Part shown: positions 50,556 to 60,121 of the stretch, piece by piece
How the letters are laid out: each line of letters opens with the position of its first letter
How positions within the stretch are numbered: position 1 is the stretch's first letter
Assembly (NCBI GenBank): GCA_016195915.1
Contig: JACPYS010000017.1
Location: 62,001-126,000 of the forward strand
DNA length: 64,000 nucleotides
Direction of reading: 5' to 3'
Origin: Betaproteobacteria bacterium
GTDB taxonomy: Bacteria > Pseudomonadota > Gammaproteobacteria > Burkholderiales > SG8-39
The notes under the pieces: model-generated
Database searches by the model: none
Seen by the model: the letters and a program-made list of their open reading frames with translations, nothing else
Told to the model about the DNA's origin: nothing
Position numbers and translations under genes: made by a program

Positions 50556-51566
50556 GTGGGAATTTCAGCACTCAAACCGCTCGGCCTTGCACTTGTGGTG
50601 CTTGGTGCCGTGTTCGCGAGTTCCGCCGGCCTGGCGCAGCCGAAGGTCGTCATCTACTCGTCGAACGATGACACCTTGCACAAGCTGGTGTTCACGGCAT
50701 TCACGAAGGAAACCGGCATCGCCGTGGAGCCCGTCACCGCCGGCTCGGGCGTGGTCGTCAAACGCATTCAGACCGAGAAGGACAGGCCCGGCGGCGACAT
50801 CGTCTGGGGAGTAAGCCGTTCGCTGCTGGAGACCAACAAGCAACTCTTCGCGCCGTATCGGTCGAAGCATCACGAGGCGATTCCGCCCGAGCTTCGCGAT
50901 CCGGCGGATCTGTGGATCGGCACCAATCTGCATTTGATGGTGATCCTGCAGAACACCAAGGTGCTGCCCGAGGGCCAAGGTCCGAAGGCATGGGCCGATC
51001 TGCTCGATCCGAAGTGGAAGGGTAAGATCGCCTTTACCGATCCTGCCAACTCCGGATCGGCCTATACCACCATCACCATGTTGGTCGAGTTGTTCGGCGG
51101 CGGCGACGCGGGCTGGGCCAAGGTCAAGCAACTCATCGCCAACACGCGCGTTCTCAACCGTTCTTCGCTGGTGTTCCAGGGGGTCGGGAATGGCGAGTAT
51201 CCGCTCGGTATCTCACTTGAGTACGCGGGCCATGTCTGGGCCGCCGGTGGCGCGCCGGTGAAGACCGTTTATCCCGCCGACGGCACGCTGGCGCAGATGG
51301 AAGGCGTGGCCATCGTCAAGGGTGGCCCCAACGCCGAGGCGGCCAGGGCTTTTGTCGACTACGTCAATCGCAAGGATGTGCGCGAGATGATCATCAAGGG
51401 CACCTTCCGCCGTCCGGCGCGCCAGGATCTCGATCTCGCAAAGCTGCCCGGCAGCATGCCGGCGCTGTCGGCGCTCAAGCTTCTTCCGTACAAGGAGGAG
51501 GCATGGACGGCGGCGCGCGCGGCCACGCTCGACAAGATCAAGGACATGGTCCAGCAGACCCGCTGA
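50556..51566 (+). CDS. ABC transporter substrate-binding protein (iron(III)/2-aminoethylphosphonate type)
   Basis: A 336-residue periplasmic protein of the FbpA/PhnS-like class 1 family. It has a signal peptide ending near AGLAQ, VVIYSSNDDTLHKLVF and WADLLDPKWKGKIAFTDPANSGS. Start GTG 50556 follows AGGGAGAG by 5 nt; an earlier in-frame GTG at 50523 lies before that site. Tyrosine iron ligands of FbpA are not clearly conserved, so the ligand could be an organic compound. First gene of a complete three-gene importer. Confidence 0.9.
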   Translation: MGISALKPLGLALVVLGAVFASSAGLAQPKVVIYSSNDDTLHKLVFTAFTKETGIAVEPVTAGSGVVVKRIQTEKDRPGGDIVWGVSRSLLETNKQLFAPYRSKHHEAIPPELRDPADLWIGTNLHLMVILQNTKVLPEGQGPKAWADLLDPKWKGKIAFTDPANSGSAYTTITMLVELFGGGDAGWAKVKQLIANTRVLNRSSLVFQGVGNGEYPLGISLEYAGHVWAAGGAPVKTVYPADGTLAQMEGVAIVKGGPNAEAARAFVDYVNRKDVREMIIKGTFRRPARQDLDLAKLPGSMPALSALKLLPYKEEAWTAARAATLDKIKDMVQQTR

Positions 51567-51580
51567 CGCCTGGGGCCGGC

Positions 51581-52663
51581 TTGGGCACGATTGCGATCGA
51601 AGGGGTACGCCGCTCGTTCGGATCGGTTGAGGCGGTTCGTCACCTCTCGCTCGATATCCGCGACAGCGAGTTTTTCACGCTGCTCGGGCCGTCTGGTTGC
51701 GGCAAGACCACGCTGCTGCGCATGATCGCGGGCTTCACCGAGCCCGACGCGGGCGAGATCCGCATCGGCGGCAAGCGCATCGACACGCTGCCGCCGCACC
51801 GCCGCAATATCGGCATGGTGTTTCAGAACTACGCGATCTTTCCCAACCTCACGGTGGCCGGCAACATCGCCTACGGCCTCAAGGCGCGCAAGTTCGCTCC
51901 CGACGAGATCGCCCGACGCGTGACCGAGGCGCTGGTACTCGTGCGCCTGTCCGGCTACGGCGAGCGCTGGCCGCATCAGCTATCGGGCGGTCAGCTGCAG
52001 CGGGTGGCGATCGCCCGCGCGCTGGTGATCCGGCCCGAAGTGCTGTTGCTCGACGAGCCGCTCTCCAATCTAGATGCCCGGTTGCGGGTCGACATGCGCG
52101 GCGAGATCCGCGAGCTGCAGCAAAGGCTGGGGATTACCACGGTCTATGTCACGCACGACCAGGAGGAAGCGCTCGCCGTGTCTCAGCGCATCGCCGTGAT
52201 GCACAGCGGGCGCATCGAACAGCTTGGCGCGCCCGAGGAGATCTATCGCAAGCCCGCGAGCCTGTTCGTCGCCCGGTTCATGGGTACGACCAATGTGCTG
52301 CGCGGTGTCGCCGGGGCTCGCGATGACTGCGGAACACGCGTGCGGGTCGGCCCGTCCGAACTGTTGGTGCCCGTCCTCGACGCCCGCGAAGGCGAAGCCC
52401 TCAGCCTGTGCATCAGGCCCGAGGCCCTGCGTGTCATCGTGGGCGGTGAACCGCTTGCCGCGGATTCGGCGCGGCTCGAGGCGACCGTGCGCAAGACCGA
52501 ATTCGTCGGGGCGCTGGTCCGTCTCGACGCAGAACTGGCCGATGGCACCCCTCTCAAGGTTGCCGTGCTCGACGACCCCGTTGCCGGTGCTGCGCCGGGG
52601 AGCCGCATTGCGCTCGCCTACGACCCGGCTCGCGTCACGGTCTTCCGTGAGGGCGCGCCATGA
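51581..52663 (+). CDS. ABC transporter ATP-binding protein
   Basis: About 360 residues: Walker A GPSGCGKTTLL, Q-loop FQNYAIFPN, signature LSGGQLQRVAIARA, Walker B VLLLDEP and the H-loop VTHDQEEA, plus a C-terminal TOBE-like domain. TTG 51581 is the likely start, 14 nt after the receptor gene; an in-frame ATG at 51503 would overlap that gene by 64 nt and add residues unlike the family. The permease gene overlaps its stop by 4 nt. Confidence 0.9.
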   Translation: MGTIAIEGVRRSFGSVEAVRHLSLDIRDSEFFTLLGPSGCGKTTLLRMIAGFTEPDAGEIRIGGKRIDTLPPHRRNIGMVFQNYAIFPNLTVAGNIAYGLKARKFAPDEIARRVTEALVLVRLSGYGERWPHQLSGGQLQRVAIARALVIRPEVLLLDEPLSNLDARLRVDMRGEIRELQQRLGITTVYVTHDQEEALAVSQRIAVMHSGRIEQLGAPEEIYRKPASLFVARFMGTTNVLRGVAGARDDCGTRVRVGPSELLVPVLDAREGEALSLCIRPEALRVIVGGEPLAADSARLEATVRKTEFVGALVRLDAELADGTPLKVAVLDDPVAGAAPGSRIALAYDPARVTVFREGAP

Positions 52664-54330
52664 ACGTGAGCGCTGTCCTGCGCGTCGCGCCGCTGGCACG
52701 ACTGCCGCTCGCCATCGGCACGATCGCCTTTGCGTTTCTGGGTTTGTTTCTCCTGTATCCGCTGTGGGGCGTGCTGAGCGCCAGCATCCTCACGCCGGAT
52801 GGCACGGCGTTCACCCTGGACAATTACGCCAAGGTCCTTTCGCGCAGCTTCTACCGCGCGAGCGTCGCCAACACGCTGACGATCGGCCTGCTGGCGACGC
52901 TGACGACAACCCTCATCGCGGTGCCTCTGGCCTTCGCCATCGCGCGGCTCGAGATCCCCGGGAAGGTGCTGCTGATCGCAATGGCGACCTTGCCGTTGGT
53001 GCTCCCGTCTTTCGTCGGCGCTTATGCTTTGGTGCTGTTGCTCGGCCGCTCGGGCATCGTGACGCAGTTCCTCAATGCGTGGGGGATCCCGTTCGGCTCG
53101 ATCTACGGCACGCTCGGCATCGTCACGGTCTACACTTTGACGCTCTTTCCCTACGTGCTGCTGCCGACCGTCACCGGCCTCAAGGCGGTCGACGTCTCGG
53201 TCGAAGAGGCCGCGCAGAATCTGGGCTCCTCGCCCGCGCGCACCTTCCGCACGATCACGCTGCCGATCGTGATCCCCTCGGTGCTCTCCGGCGCGCTGCT
53301 GGTGTTCATCGAGACGCTCGAGAACTTCGGCGTTCCCGCCGTGTTAGCCGAGGACAAACCGATCCTCGCGGTCGAGGCCTATAAGCTCTTCATCGGTGAG
53401 ACCGCTACGAACCCGTCGGCTGCAGCGGTGCTTGGCGTCCTGCTCATCCTGTCGACCGTCACGGTGCTGATCATCCAGCGCCGCTACCTTGCGGGCCGCC
53501 GCTTTGCCACGGGAGCGCGGCTCGCCCCGCCCCTGACGCGGGTCGGCCTCGGCTGGCGCGTCGCGGCCACCGGTTACTGCTGGGCCATCGTGCTGCTGGC
53601 CCTGGTGCCGTTCTTTGCCATCGTCGTGCTGTCGTTCATGGAATTCCGCGGACCGGTGCTGCAATCGGCCTTCAGCCTGAGCAACTATGCAGAGCTGTTC
53701 GCCACCGCCGGTGGACCGCTCGCCAACACTTTGCTGTTCGCCACACTCGCCGCCTGCATCGCGGCCCTCATCGGCGTGCCTATCGGATGGGTGCTGGCGC
53801 GCACGCGCTCGGGCTGGACAAGCCTGCTCGAGATCGTCGCCACCATGCCCTTTGCAGTGGCCGGAACCGTGCTCGCCATCGGGCTCGTGATTGCCTTCAA
53901 CGCCGGCGCGCTGGTCCTGACCGGTGGCTGGCTGATCATGGTGCTCGCCTATTGCGTGCGCAAGCTGCCTTTCACCGTCCGTTCCTCGAGCGCGATCCTG
54001 CACCAGATCGATCCGGCGTTGGAGGAGGCTTCGATCAGTCTCGGGGTGTCGCCGCTGCGCACCTTCCTCGGCCTGATCGTGCCGCTGATGCTCGGCGGCA
54101 TCGTCTCCGGCATGGTGCTGACATGGGTGACGGTCGCCTCCGAGCTTTCCTCGACGGTCGTGCTCTATTCCGGGCCGTGGCGCACGCTCACCATCGTGAT
54201 GTTCCAGGCGCTCGAAGGTACTGGCGCCGGGATGGCGGTTGCCGCGGCGTCGGTGCTGATCGCGATCACGCTGATCCCTGTCGTTACGGCCTATCGGCTG
54301 CTGCGGCGTTACGAATTTTCGATGCTCTAG
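52660..54330 (+). CDS. ABC transporter permease, two fused membrane domains
   Basis: A 556-residue FbpB-type protein with about 12 membrane helices and two permease domains in tandem. The two EAA-like loops are EEAAQNLGSSPARTF and EEASISLGVSPLRTF. It completes the importer with the two preceding genes. ATG 52660 overlaps the ATPase stop (ATGA). Confidence 0.9.
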   Translation: MNVSAVLRVAPLARLPLAIGTIAFAFLGLFLLYPLWGVLSASILTPDGTAFTLDNYAKVLSRSFYRASVANTLTIGLLATLTTTLIAVPLAFAIARLEIPGKVLLIAMATLPLVLPSFVGAYALVLLLGRSGIVTQFLNAWGIPFGSIYGTLGIVTVYTLTLFPYVLLPTVTGLKAVDVSVEEAAQNLGSSPARTFRTITLPIVIPSVLSGALLVFIETLENFGVPAVLAEDKPILAVEAYKLFIGETATNPSAAAVLGVLLILSTVTVLIIQRRYLAGRRFATGARLAPPLTRVGLGWRVAATGYCWAIVLLALVPFFAIVVLSFMEFRGPVLQSAFSLSNYAELFATAGGPLANTLLFATLAACIAALIGVPIGWVLARTRSGWTSLLEIVATMPFAVAGTVLAIGLVIAFNAGALVLTGGWLIMVLAYCVRKLPFTVRSSSAILHQIDPALEEASISLGVSPLRTFLGLIVPLMLGGIVSGMVLTWVTVASELSSTVVLYSGPWRTLTIVMFQALEGTGAGMAVAAASVLIAITLIPVVTAYRLLRRYEFSML

Positions 54331-54655
54331 GAAGAAGAGAAACGCCGCTTGAACGGCCGCGTTCATCTCGGCTTGCACTGGGAGGCGATCAAATCACGCA
54401 CGTCAAAGGAGGGCGGGCGCCTCTACAGCTTCCGGATACGAGTAGCCGCTGGTTTTGGTCGCGTGTAGAGCGTGTTGCGAAGTTGCTTTGCTTGCGACTC
54501 GCTTTTCCCGCCATGTCTCGCGCCTCTTCCGCGGATTCCGCATGGACGGTGAGGGCGAAGCAGGCTATATTCGGCAAACTACTTTCCCAGCGGTTTCGAC
54601 CCTGGACGCAGGGGTGCCCTTGGGGTGCCTTTTGTTTTTTCCGGCGGTGAAATGA
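54331..54655 (+). other. Intergenic region without a recognised gene; direct GGGGTGCC repeats and T-tract
   Basis: 325 nt between the first importer and the accessory gene pair. Near the end (54610-54640) a small CCCTG/CAGGG hairpin and two direct copies of GGGGTGCC are followed by TTTTGTTTTTT. This could be a terminator-like element for transcription arriving from upstream, but the repeats are direct, not inverted. Open frames here are short and unsupported. Confidence 0.45.
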
Positions 54656-55132
54656 ATGGAGCGCAAGGCACTTCGCCAGATCAAACAGACTGCGGGCCGG
54701 CGTTTGCCGGTCGTCGAGTTTATTCCCGCGCGCCGTGCGAAACTGCCGAAGCCGCTGGACAAGCTGAGTGGCGGCAATCTGCGCGCGACGCCGCTTTACG
54801 AGGTGGGCGGCGACATCAGGGCCACATTTGTCTGGCGATCAGGCGACATTCTGGAGAAGCGTGCCCTGTTCGGGTTCTTGTTTCGCGAAACGGAGCGAGG
54901 AATCGAACCGTTGGCACGACTCGACTACCATCTGAGCCACAAGAATCTGCATGTAATGCTGCCGTGCGATGTGTCGATCGATTTGACCAACCGCCATGTT
55001 GTCCAGGGGCGGGAACTCGCTCTGCATGCGGTTGAACTCGATCCCGACAACGAGACCGACCGAAGCCGCTTCGTGTCGGTCTTTTGCGAGCGTTTCAACA
55101 TTAAACTCGGTGAGGAAGGGTTGCTGCCATGA
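54656..55132 (+). CDS. Hypothetical protein paired with a DUF1828-type protein
   Basis: A 158-residue soluble protein without a recognised family. It is rich in charged residues, with an RATFVWRSGDILEKRALFGF segment and a DLTNRHVVQGRELALHAVELDPDN stretch. Its stop overlaps the next start by 4 nt (ATGA), so the two are a translationally coupled pair, probably acting together. Context (truncated Lon/BrxL-like gene next door) suggests an accessory or defence-type cassette; that is inference only. Confidence 0.65.
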   Translation: MERKALRQIKQTAGRRLPVVEFIPARRAKLPKPLDKLSGGNLRATPLYEVGGDIRATFVWRSGDILEKRALFGFLFRETERGIEPLARLDYHLSHKNLHVMLPCDVSIDLTNRHVVQGRELALHAVELDPDNETDRSRFVSVFCERFNIKLGEEGLLP

Positions 55133-55884
55133 ACCTCGATGTGTGCAAGGACTTCCAGATCAAGGAGACGCAATCGGGACTGCTTCTCGTCACTCCTTTC
55201 GAGTACGAGGATCACGACAAGATCGTGGTGTTTGCGGAACGCCGCCCGGAGGGCCGTTGGCTTGTTCATGACAACGGTGATGCTGCGTTACGCCTCATGT
55301 TCGATAGCGTGAGCCCGGACAGTGCCAGGATTCGAACGTGGCTCAGCGAGACCACCTTGGGGATCGAGTGGGACGACAAGAACAACCAGCTGCAACGCAT
55401 CGCGGCAAACGAAGACGAAATCGTTCGGTCGGCGCTGAAGGTCGCGCAGGCAGCCGCCCAAATGCAGGCGATGGTCTCGCACCGTGTTTCGCGAGAGGAA
55501 TCCACCTTCAAAGAGGAGGTGTTGAAGCTGCTGAAGGAGGTGTCGGAGGAAACCGGGGTCGAGGCGAAGTTTGACGTGCCGGTCGATCAGAAGCGACTAT
55601 TCAATTCCGATTGCCTGTTTCTCGTCCCGGATTACCCGCTGTCGATCTTTGTCGCAACATCGACCGAGCGATTGCTTGAGGCCGAGCTGGCGTGGTCGGA
55701 ACTCCGGCGCGCGGGGGACCCGACGCGCGTGTTTGCGGTCGTCGAGGACGCGAAACAGGTCGGCTTGAAGCAAGTCGAGCGCGCCGACTATTTCACCGAC
55801 AAGACCTATCGGTATCGGGACTGGGAAGAGATCTTTCGCGACGCCGTGAAACGCAGCGTCAAACCCGAAGCTGCGACTCACTGA
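55129..55884 (+). CDS. DUF1828-domain protein
   Basis: A 251-residue protein. The N-terminal half resembles DUF1828: an early phase LVTPFEYEDHDKIVVF, then the hallmark LVHDNGDAALRL. A helical middle (SALKVAQAAAQMQAMV) and a C-terminal nuclease-like alpha/beta region follow (LFNSDCLFLVPDYPLSIFVATST; YFTDKTYRYRDWEE). DUF1828 proteins are found in mobile and phage-related contexts; activity is not established. Coupled to the preceding gene by a 4-nt overlap. Confidence 0.7.
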   Translation: MNLDVCKDFQIKETQSGLLLVTPFEYEDHDKIVVFAERRPEGRWLVHDNGDAALRLMFDSVSPDSARIRTWLSETTLGIEWDDKNNQLQRIAANEDEIVRSALKVAQAAAQMQAMVSHRVSREESTFKEEVLKLLKEVSEETGVEAKFDVPVDQKRLFNSDCLFLVPDYPLSIFVATSTERLLEAELAWSELRRAGDPTRVFAVVEDAKQVGLKQVERADYFTDKTYRYRDWEEIFRDAVKRSVKPEAATH

Positions 55885-55893
55885 GAATTCGCG

Positions 55894-56402
55894 TCACCGC
55901 TGTTTCACTTTGAATCCGTATTCAACGCCGGCAAATTCGGCGGGCAATATCTTGGCCAATTGGTCGGTTACTCGCTTGCGCATCTCTACGGCCGTTTCGA
56001 GTAGCGGCACGAGCTCGTCGCGAGCGACATTGTCCGGACTGCGATGCGGGTGCAGAAGCTTCAGCAAGCCCGCCGCGGTTTTCTTGATCGCGTCCTGATT
56101 GCGACCCGTCATGTTGCCCATGTCCACCCATGCGTGAATGCCAGACGGTCTGGTTTGCCCTTGGCACGTTCGAGGAAGCCTAGCTTCTTGAGATTAATCT
56201 TCAGACGCTTCCGAGTTCTTTCAGGTGGGGGCTCGCGCAGAAAGTCAGTGAGGAATTTATCAAAGTAAGTGACGGGAATGATAATTCCGTTTTCCAAGGG
56301 AAACAGTGCTTCGGTAACACACGCTCCCATTATTGGTTCCCGCTCCAGGAAACACCAGCGCAACAGGTCGGTTAGTATGGCCTCGTCCCGATAGGCTACC
56401 AT
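55894..56402 (-). pseudogene. C-terminal remnant of a Lon/BrxL-like protein, frameshifted
   Basis: Two minus-strand frames, 56402-56109 and 56127-55894, meet at about 56125. Reading through with one missing base joins RLAFTHG to VDMGNMTGRNQDAIKKT and gives a ~165-residue product. Its end (TAAGLLKLLHP, then ETAVEMRKRVTDQLAKI) resembles the C-terminus of Lon-related BREX proteins (BrxL). An in-frame TAA lies just upstream of the first ATG, so the AAA+ part is missing. Family assignment is tentative; the degenerate state is clearer. Confidence 0.5.
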
Positions 56403-56472
56403 CGGGTGTAGGATTTAACATCTGCACAACGCGTCCGCGGCCGATGCGCCGCGCTCTTCCCGAGGACTCTTG

Positions 56473-57270
56473 ATGACGATCTCCAAGACGGAAAAAATGA
56501 TCGCGGAAAAGGATGGCGCGATCGGCTGGATCACGTTCAATAATCCCGCGCGACGCAACGCCGTGTCCATGGCCATGTGGGAAGCGTTGTCGGACATCGT
56601 GCACGATTACGGCAGGGACGACTCGATCCGCGTGATCGTATTGAAGGGTGCGGGAGACAAGGCGTTCGTCTCCGGCGCCGACATCTCGGAGTTTGAGGAA
56701 AAGCGCTCCTCGCCGGAAACCACCCGGATCTACAACCAGGCGTCGGGAAAGGCGACCACTGACCTGCAGCACACCGGCAAACCCACGATCGCGATGATCC
56801 GCGGCTTTTGCATCGGCGGCGGCGTCTCGGTGGCCTTGTCCTGCGACATGCGCATCGCCGCGCAGAGCGCGAAATTCGGCGTGCCGGCGGCAAAGCTCGG
56901 GCTGGGTTATGAAGCCGAGGGCGTGCGCAAGCTGGTGGACGTGGTAGGTCCGTCTTTCGCCAAGGAAATCTTCTACACCGCCCGGCAGTTCACGGCCCAG
57001 GAGGCGGTCACGATGGGACTGGTGAATCGGATGCTGCCCGACGGCGAGCTTGAAGCGTATGTACGCGACTATGCCGCGAGCATCGCGGCCAACGCACCCC
57101 TCACCGTCGCTTCAATCAAGACCATCGTGAACGAGCTGCTCAGAGACGAGTCCGCGCGCGACATGGCGTTGTGCGATCAGGTGGTCGAGCGCTGCTTCAA
57201 CAGCGTGGATTACGTGGAAGGCCGCACGGCCTTCATGGAAAAGCGCAAGCCGGTGTTCAAAGGCCGCTGA
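56473..57270 (+). CDS. Enoyl-CoA hydratase/isomerase (crotonase family)
   Basis: A 265-residue full-length crotonase with FVSGADISEFEE (oxyanion hole), RGFCIGGGVSVALSCDMRIA and FGVPAAKLGLGYEAEGVRKL (family active-site region), and the C-terminal AFMEKRKPVFKGR. ATG 56473 has GAGGA about 7 nt upstream. It precedes the second ABC importer by 40 nt, and a CoA-transferase follows that importer, so these may form one catabolic unit for an imported acid. Confidence 0.9.
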   Translation: MTISKTEKMIAEKDGAIGWITFNNPARRNAVSMAMWEALSDIVHDYGRDDSIRVIVLKGAGDKAFVSGADISEFEEKRSSPETTRIYNQASGKATTDLQHTGKPTIAMIRGFCIGGGVSVALSCDMRIAAQSAKFGVPAAKLGLGYEAEGVRKLVDVVGPSFAKEIFYTARQFTAQEAVTMGLVNRMLPDGELEAYVRDYAASIAANAPLTVASIKTIVNELLRDESARDMALCDQVVERCFNSVDYVEGRTAFMEKRKPVFKGR

Positions 57271-57310
57271 CGAGAAAGGCCGGGAAATATCAACTGATGG
57301 GGGAGGGCAC

Positions 57311-58360
57311 GTGAACCGATATGCGAATGGGTGTTGCGTGGCGCTGCTGGGCGCGGCACTGTCTCTTGCCGCCGCTTGCGCGTACGCCCAGATGCCCGCG
57401 TGGGAGAAGGAGTTGTACGAGGCGGCGAAGAAGGAGAAGCAGTTCACCGTCTACTCCGCCCATTACAACACGGAGGGGATGGCGAACCTGTGCGCGGCAT
57501 TCGACAAGAAATACCCCGGCGTGAAGTGCAACTTCGTGCGCACGACGGCGCAGGTCGCCTTTCAGCGACTTCAACAGGACCTTCAGGCGAATACCGCGGT
57601 GGCCTCCGTGTTCAGCAGCACCGATGTGAGCCACTACCCGGATCTGAAGAAGCGCGGGCTGCTGCTGCAATACCGGCCGAACAACCTTGGCAAAATGGTC
57701 GATTCGCTCAAGCAGTATAACGATGCCGAAAATTTCTACTGGGTGACGTCAGCCGCGCTGATGCTGATCACCTACAACAACGCCCTGGTTGCCGAGAAGG
57801 ACGCGCCGAAAAACTGGCCCGACCTGCTCGATCCCAGATGGAAAGGCAAGGTATCCATCGGCCACCCCGCGTTCAGCGGCTACGTGGGAACCTGGGTGGT
57901 GTTGATGCGCAAGCTCTACGGCTGGCAGTACTTCGACAAACTGGAGAAGAACCAGCCGCAGATCGGGCGCTCGGTCAACGACACCGTAACCATGCTGAAC
58001 GCCAAGGAGCGGTGGGTGGCCGCCGGACCCGAGGGAACGACCCTGCAGAGCCGCGACAAGGGAAATCCGCTGAGCGTCGTCTACCCCACGGACGGCTCGC
58101 TGCTGATGGTATCGCCGAGCAGCGTTCAGAAGAACGCACCGGCGCCGAATGCCGGCAAGCTGTTCATCGAATTCCTGCTGGATAAGGAAGCCGCCGAGGT
58201 CCAGGTGAGAGACCACGCGATGTCGGTGATCAAGGGCATCAAGCCCGCGCCGGGTGCCAAGCCGGTGGAGGAAATAAAGCTCGTCCGGCCCACGGAGGAA
58301 GAGATCACCAAAGGCATCCCGGAGGTGAAGGAGCAGTTCCGCAATACCTTCGGCGTCTGA
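57311..58360 (+). CDS. ABC transporter substrate-binding protein (second importer)
   Basis: A 349-residue class 1 periplasmic receptor with signal peptide (cleavage near CAYAQ), QFTVYSAHYNTEGMANL and WPDLLDPRWKGKVSIGHPAFSG. GTG 57311 follows GGGGGAGGG by about 4 nt. It is similar in plan to the receptor at 50556 but diverged in sequence, so the two importers probably take different ligands. Confidence 0.9.
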   Translation: MNRYANGCCVALLGAALSLAAACAYAQMPAWEKELYEAAKKEKQFTVYSAHYNTEGMANLCAAFDKKYPGVKCNFVRTTAQVAFQRLQQDLQANTAVASVFSSTDVSHYPDLKKRGLLLQYRPNNLGKMVDSLKQYNDAENFYWVTSAALMLITYNNALVAEKDAPKNWPDLLDPRWKGKVSIGHPAFSGYVGTWVVLMRKLYGWQYFDKLEKNQPQIGRSVNDTVTMLNAKERWVAAGPEGTTLQSRDKGNPLSVVYPTDGSLLMVSPSSVQKNAPAPNAGKLFIEFLLDKEAAEVQVRDHAMSVIKGIKPAPGAKPVEEIKLVRPTEEEITKGIPEVKEQFRNTFGV

Positions 58361-58363
58361 ACG

Positions 58364-60121
58364 GTGAACGCAGGCGCCACGCGGACCGAGCTTGCTTCAT
58401 TGGCGGCCGCGCCATCTGCGTTTGGCCAATGGTGGCGGAACCTGGACAAGTCCGCCTGGGTATGGGTGCTGGCGATCGTCGTGCTGGTATTGCTGGTCGT
58501 GAATCCACTGCTGCGCCTGCTGATCGTGAGCTTTCAGCAGCCGGACACGGGGGCCTACACCCTGGCCAACTACGCCGCGGCCTACGGTCGCTCGCGCTAC
58601 GTCGACGCGCTGGTGAATTCCCTCATCCTCGGTGTCTCGGCCGCGAGCCTCTGTCTGGTGTTCGGCCTGCCGCTTGCGTGGGCAGTATCGCGCACGGACA
58701 TGCCCGGCAAGAATCTCGTGTGGATATCCATCCTGGGTACCTTCATCATTCCCCCTTATCTGGGCGCAGTCGGCTGGATTCTGTTGGCCGGGCCCAACGC
58801 GGGATGGCTGAACCGGCTGGTGGTGGAGTTGACGGGAATGGAAAAGGGGCCGTTCAACATCTACTCCATGACCGGACTGGTGCTGGTCACCGCCTGCTAC
58901 AGTTTTCCCTACGTATTCGTGTTCACCAAATCCGCACTCGATCTGGTTTCCTCCGAAATGGAAGACGCGGCGAACATCCTGGGATCGGGCCAGCTGCGCA
59001 CGACCTTGTCGATCACGCTGCCGCTCGTGCTGCCCGCCATCCTGGCGGCGTACATCCTGGTGTTCCTGGAAGCGATCGCACTGTTCGGTTCGCCCGCATT
59101 GCTGGCACTGCCGGGGCGCTTTCACGTGGTCACCACCCAGTTGTGGCAATTCTTCGAGTATCCGCCCAAGGTCGGCGTGGCCGCGGCTTACTCGATGCCG
59201 CTCCTGTGCATTACCGTGTTCCTGTTCTGGCTGCAGCGTCGCGTCACCCGCCGCAAGGGTTACGTTTCGCTCACCGGCAAAGGCGGGGAACGACGGCCCA
59301 TCGCATTGGGAGGCTGGAAGTGGGCCATGCTCGGCTATTGTCTCGCCGTCTGCACGCTGTCGTTTTTCATGCCGATGGTGGTGACCTGCCAGGCGGCCTT
59401 TGCCAAGGCCTGGGGGCGAGGCTTCTCGCTGGACAACCTGACGCTGGACAATCTGTATTTCACGCTGTTCGAAAACACCCTGACGCGCAACGCCACGCTC
59501 AATACGTTCACCTACGCGGGTTCCGCCGCCCTCATCGCCATCGCGCTGGCGTTGTGCGTGGCCTATATCGTGAACCGGCAGCTCGTCGGCAGGCACGCCG
59601 GCGACCTGCTCTCGTTCCTTACGATGGCGCCGTTCGTCATTCCGGGCATCGTGCTGGCCATCGGTTTCTACGCTGCCTATACGCGTCCGCCGCTCGCGCT
59701 GTACGGATCCGCCTGGATCCTGATCCTGGCGTTTGCCACACGCTTCCTGCCGATCGCCTATGCGAACAGCAATGCCGCGATCCGCAGCATCAACCCCGAG
59801 CTGGAGGATGCGGTGCGCATCCTGGGCGGGACGCGCTTCACCGCCATCCGGCGAGTGGTGGCGCCGTTGCTCAATCGCAGCCTGGCCGGTGCTTTCATCC
59901 TGGTATTCATCCCCGGCACGCGGGAACTGAGCTCCGCCATCTTCCTGTCTTCGATCAATACCCAGGTGCTCTCGGTGCTGCTGTTCGACAAAAGCGACGA
60001 GGGCAACTTCGAGATGCTCGCCGCGATCGGGCTGATCATGGTGTTCATTACCGTCGTCTTCATCCTGATCGGCTTTCGCCTGATGGGCCGCGACTTCATG
60101 CTGCGTAGGACCGCCGCATGA
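58364..60121 (+). CDS. ABC transporter permease, two fused membrane domains (second importer)
   Basis: A 585-residue FbpB-type permease with about 12 membrane helices. EAA-like loops are MEDAANILGSGQLRTT and LEDAVRILGGTRFTAI. Start GTG 58364 is 3 nt after the receptor stop. The ATPase gene overlaps its stop (ATGA). Confidence 0.9.
   Translation: MNAGATRTELASLAAAPSAFGQWWRNLDKSAWVWVLAIVVLVLLVVNPLLRLLIVSFQQPDTGAYTLANYAAAYGRSRYVDALVNSLILGVSAASLCLVFGLPLAWAVSRTDMPGKNLVWISILGTFIIPPYLGAVGWILLAGPNAGWLNRLVVELTGMEKGPFNIYSMTGLVLVTACYSFPYVFVFTKSALDLVSSEMEDAANILGSGQLRTTLSITLPLVLPAILAAYILVFLEAIALFGSPALLALPGRFHVVTTQLWQFFEYPPKVGVAAAYSMPLLCITVFLFWLQRRVTRRKGYVSLTGKGGERRPIALGGWKWAMLGYCLAVCTLSFFMPMVVTCQAAFAKAWGRGFSLDNLTLDNLYFTLFENTLTRNATLNTFTYAGSAALIAIALALCVAYIVNRQLVGRHAGDLLSFLTMAPFVIPGIVLAIGFYAAYTRPPLALYGSAWILILAFATRFLPIAYANSNAAIRSINPELEDAVRILGGTRFTAIRRVVAPLLNRSLAGAFILVFIPGTRELSSAIFLSSINTQVLSVLLFDKSDEGNFEMLAAIGLIMVFITVVFILIGFRLMGRDFMLRRTAA

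Noticed and set aside
50356-50571. 71-codon minus-strand frame in the gap before the first importer
   Set aside because: Overlaps the ribosome site and start of the receptor gene and has no family features.
54600-54645. tRNA 3'-end or attachment site suggested by GGTTTCGACCC and direct GGGGTGCC copies
   Set aside because: No acceptor-stem partner, CCA end or matching second copy of an att sequence was found in the window.
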